A stretch of 36,224 nt of DNA, from the NCBI RefSeq assembly GCF_001715975.1, contig NZ_MARB01000033.1, positions 1 through 36,224 on the forward strand, written 5' to 3'. A program made the translations under genes and the position numbers. Below are positions 34,660-36,224 of this stretch, one piece after another; position 1 is the stretch's first letter; each line of letters starts with the position of its first letter. The DNA comes from Candidatus Thiodiazotropha endolucinida. GTDB taxonomy: Bacteria; Pseudomonadota; Gammaproteobacteria; Chromatiales; Chromatiaceae. The notes beneath the pieces were generated by a model that saw only the letters and a list, made by a program, of their open reading frames with translations, did not search any database and was not told where the DNA came from.

Positions 34660-34683
34660 GCATTTATTAGCGTTCATTTGCGG
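34660..34683 (+). repeat. Dispersed repeat, GCATTTATTTGCGTT family copy B
   Basis: Matches 22 of 24 bases of 13958-13981, same orientation. It lies 33 bp past the 3' end of the macrodomain gene, within the 253-bp spacer 34463-34715, where I see nothing else of note apart from an imperfect TCGTAA/TTACGA inverted repeat near 34480. Confidence 0.65.
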
Positions 34684-34715
34684 GCTTTATCTCATATGGG
34701 TTTATAAGGAAGCGG

Positions 34716-35216
34716 TTAGCACTCAGAACAGAGGGATCGATAAAGATCCGCGTCGACCTCACTGAAACAACAGGCGATAATCTCGTCAAACGATTCTTTC
34801 CCTGCCTTCATGGCACCCAGCGCCACCTCAGCCGCTTCCCGTTTCGGGTAGCCGTAGACCCCGGTGCTGATGGCGGGAAAGGCTATGCTTCGACAACCCT
34901 TTTCAGCGGCCAGTGCCAGGCTGTTCTCATAGCAGGCACGGAGCAATGCGGCTTCATCCTGCCCACCGTTGCGCCAGACAGGGCCTACGGTATGGATGAT
35001 CCAGGCTGCCGGAAGCTTGTAGCCGGGTGTTATACGTGCCTCACCGGTTGGACAACCTCCCAAGGTTTTACAGACAGCCAGCAGTTCAGGGCCGGCCGCC
35101 CGATGGATGGCGCCATCCACACCGCCCCCCCCTAAAAGGGGGGAATTGGCTGCATTGACGATTGCATCCACTTCCAGCTTTGTAATATCTGCCGTTACAA
35201 TGCTTATCTGTCCCAT
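34716..35216 (-). CDS. Macrodomain ADP-ribose hydrolase (YmdB/MacroD-type)
   Basis: 166 residues, a complete macrodomain. Motifs are [20 protein letters not shown] (about 16-35), the HTVGP strand, and the phosphate loop [10 protein letters not shown]. This pattern is that of O-acetyl-ADP-ribose deacetylases, which also remove mono-ADP-ribose from proteins. Cysteines are abundant near the C-terminus. Only 13 bp separate it from the divergent DUF3301 gene, so their promoters must overlap each other's coding DNA. Confidence 0.94.
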   Translation of the reverse strand: MGQISIVTADITKLEVDAIVNAANSPLLGGGGVDGAIHRAAGPELLAVCKTLGGCPTGEARITPGYKLPAAWIIHTVGPVWRNGGQDEAALLRACYENSLALAAEKGCRSIAFPAISTGVYGYPKREAAEVALGAMKAGKESFDEIIACCFSEVDADLYRSLCSEC

Positions 35217-35229
35217 AATCTATACCTGC

Positions 35230-35571
35230 ATGTCATACTCAACCCCCAATCTGCTGCTTGCCCTGTTGGCCTTGCTCTGGTTCTGGCGCGACAGTCTTCG
35301 GGTGCGTGAAATCGCCATACGGATCAGTCGCAACGCCTGTCAAAGCCATGGCGTGCAGTTTCTCGATCAGACCGTGGCCCTGCATCGGCTGGGAATTCGA
35401 TGGCTACGCAGCGGACTGAAATTGCGCCGTGTCTATGAGTTCGACTATAGCCTGGAAGGCTCGGGCCGGCGAACCGGATATGTGGTGATGGTGGGCACGG
35501 ATAATGTCAGCCTGCATATCGATCTGCCGGCGCAGGACATGGCTGGCCGTTCTGAACGAGACAAGGATTAA
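35230..35571 (+). CDS. DUF3301 family membrane-anchored protein
   Basis: 113 residues from the ATG at 35230; the frame is open further left, but that part runs antisense to the macrodomain gene. One N-terminal membrane helix (LLLALLALLWFW) is followed by a soluble region with FLDQTVALHRLGIRW and RVYEFDYSLEG, typical of DUF3301. Function unknown. Convergent with sspB, with the two stops nearly touching. Confidence 0.85.
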   Translation: MSYSTPNLLLALLALLWFWRDSLRVREIAIRISRNACQSHGVQFLDQTVALHRLGIRWLRSGLKLRRVYEFDYSLEGSGRRTGYVVMVGTDNVSLHIDLPAQDMAGRSERDKD

Positions 35572-35572
35572 A

Positions 35573-35971
35573 CTATTTGACCACTTTCAGGGATGGTCGT
35601 TTGCCCGGCGTGGTGGGATCGGGTTCATCGCCGGGATCGTCATCAAGTTTCACCTCTTCTTCGGGAAAAAGCATACCCTGGCCATTCTCCTTGGCATAGA
35701 TACCCATCACCGCGGCTGGAGGAATCAGAATATCCTCGGCTTTACCGCTAAATCGTGCGCTGAAACTGATCCAATCGTTACCCAGTTCAAGAGCAGAGAC
35801 AGCGGAGGGATCCACGTTCAGGATAATGCGTCCCTCTTCCACGAACTGATCCGGCACTACCACACCCTCTACCTCGGTGTTGACCATCAGGTAGGGTGTA
35901 GTGCCGTTATCGACCAACCAGTCATAGAGTGCACGTATCAGGTAGGGTCGATTGGATGACATATCTGTCAT
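35573..35971 (-). CDS. sspB: ClpXP protease specificity-enhancing factor SspB
   Basis: 132 residues. SspB delivers ssrA-tagged proteins to ClpXP. The N-terminal domain starts SSNRPYLIRALYDWLVDNGT; ISFSARFSGKAEDILIP is the substrate-binding strand region. The acidic linker and the C-terminal ClpX-binding tail (RPSLKVVK) are present. The usual partner gene sspA would lie just upstream; here a repeat-rich segment of at least 250 bp intervenes. Start may be M1 or M4. Confidence 0.96.
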   Translation of the reverse strand: MTDMSSNRPYLIRALYDWLVDNGTTPYLMVNTEVEGVVVPDQFVEEGRIILNVDPSAVSALELGNDWISFSARFSGKAEDILIPPAAVMGIYAKENGQGMLFPEEEVKLDDDPGDEPDPTTPGKRPSLKVVK

Positions 35972-35977
35972 ATCAAT

Positions 35978-35994
35978 TAGGGCCTGTTAACACT
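35978..35994 (+). repeat. Dispersed repeat, TAGGGCCTGTTAACA copy 3
   Basis: TAGGGCCTGTTAACACT, identical over 17 bases to copy 1 at 11365. Followed at 36003-36008 by an AGCCCT that partly restores the inverted arm. Lies directly upstream of sspB. Confidence 0.7.
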
Positions 35995-36009
35995 AATCCG
36001 ATCAGCCCT

Positions 36010-36108
36010 GCTGGGGCTATTTTTTCGTCCAGCAAGGCAGCATGAGCGATGTGTAGTTATTCTACATGAGTGAATGCTAACACCGCTGGGCGGAAAAATA
36101 GCCCCAGC
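36010..36108. repeat. Nested palindromic element upstream of sspB
   Basis: Outer arms of 24 bp (36010-36033 and 36085-36108) are inverted copies with two mismatches and contain GGGGCTATTTTT. Inside, AGCAT/ATGCT and TGTAG/CTACA (loop TTATT) form a second stem. No open frame. The flanking 36109-36224 carries further short G+C-rich palindromes and no convincing gene. Confidence 0.75.
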
Positions 36109-36224
36109 CCTACGGGTTGCGCCCCGAAGGAAGTGCCCTTGGGGTGTGCCTGAAAAAGCGCCACTCGGCGTTACTCGTCGTTCATTTGGAACAACCAAAC
36201 CTCTCTCCTCGCGCCTTGATTGGC

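Noticed and set aside
35977-36198. 73-codon open frame upstream of sspB
   Set aside because: It runs through the palindromic repeat element, and its translation reflects the repeat rather than a protein.

Overview
This window is a piece of a gammaproteobacterial chromosome. Housekeeping genes typical of that class (mutY-yggX, sspB, lhr, thiS-thiG-trmB, fetA-fetB, tRNA-Phe, tRNA-Gly) surround a mobile region at the left edge and a scrambled accessory stretch in the middle. Gene content and moderately G+C-rich coding sequence would fit a Chromatiales-like or sulfur-oxidising lineage, but that placement is a guess from general resemblance.

Positions 1-5807 hold an integron. A full-length integron integrase (4836-5807, + strand) carries the IntI-specific insert, and all its tyrosine-recombinase catalytic residues sit at a constant offset of 7 from those of IntI1. 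To its left, all genes are on the - strand, the direction expected of cassettes: an IS91-family Y2 transposase (3388-4608), an OLD-family ATPase/TOPRIM nuclease (1632-3362) and a DUF2130 putative PD-(D/E)XK nuclease with a long coiled coil (303-1589). Half-sites resembling attC lie at 3378-3413, 1608-1631 and 268-291. The 8-bp outer arms flanking the OLD gene are perfectly complementary. At the far left, the 3' end of a group II intron (maturase C-terminus, domains V and VI) runs in the opposite direction and ends inside the third half-attC. The OLD + DUF2130 pair looks like an integron-borne anti-phage or anti-plasmid locus and is my main candidate for an undescribed system.

Positions 5822-19350 are mostly conserved chromosome. 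They hold the Lhr helicase, a membrane-anchored SRPBCC protein, and a divergent module: pspA-like gene, membrane protein and secreted von Willebrand A protein on -, OmpR-type regulator and large-sensor histidine kinase on +. The shared intergenic region has a palindrome and an 11-bp-spaced direct repeat that may be operators. An AraC regulator diverges from a tetratricopeptide protein.

Positions 19351-24180 are accessory and rearranged: a coding remnant, a hotdog thioesterase, a YefM/YoeB toxin-antitoxin module beside an array of eight 9-bp repeats and a truncated macrodomain gene, a secreted double SnoaL-like protein, a DUF2218 protein, a LysR regulator and a decayed duplicate of that LysR's DNA-binding end.

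Positions 24209-36224 return to core genes: tRNA-Phe, a compact AsmA-mutY-yggX run, a DUF2007 protein, tRNA-Gly, an acyl-CoA synthetase, thiS-thiG-trmB-fetA-fetB, a macrodomain hydrolase, a DUF3301 protein and sspB. Two families of short dispersed repeats and a nested palindromic element occupy intergenic DNA.
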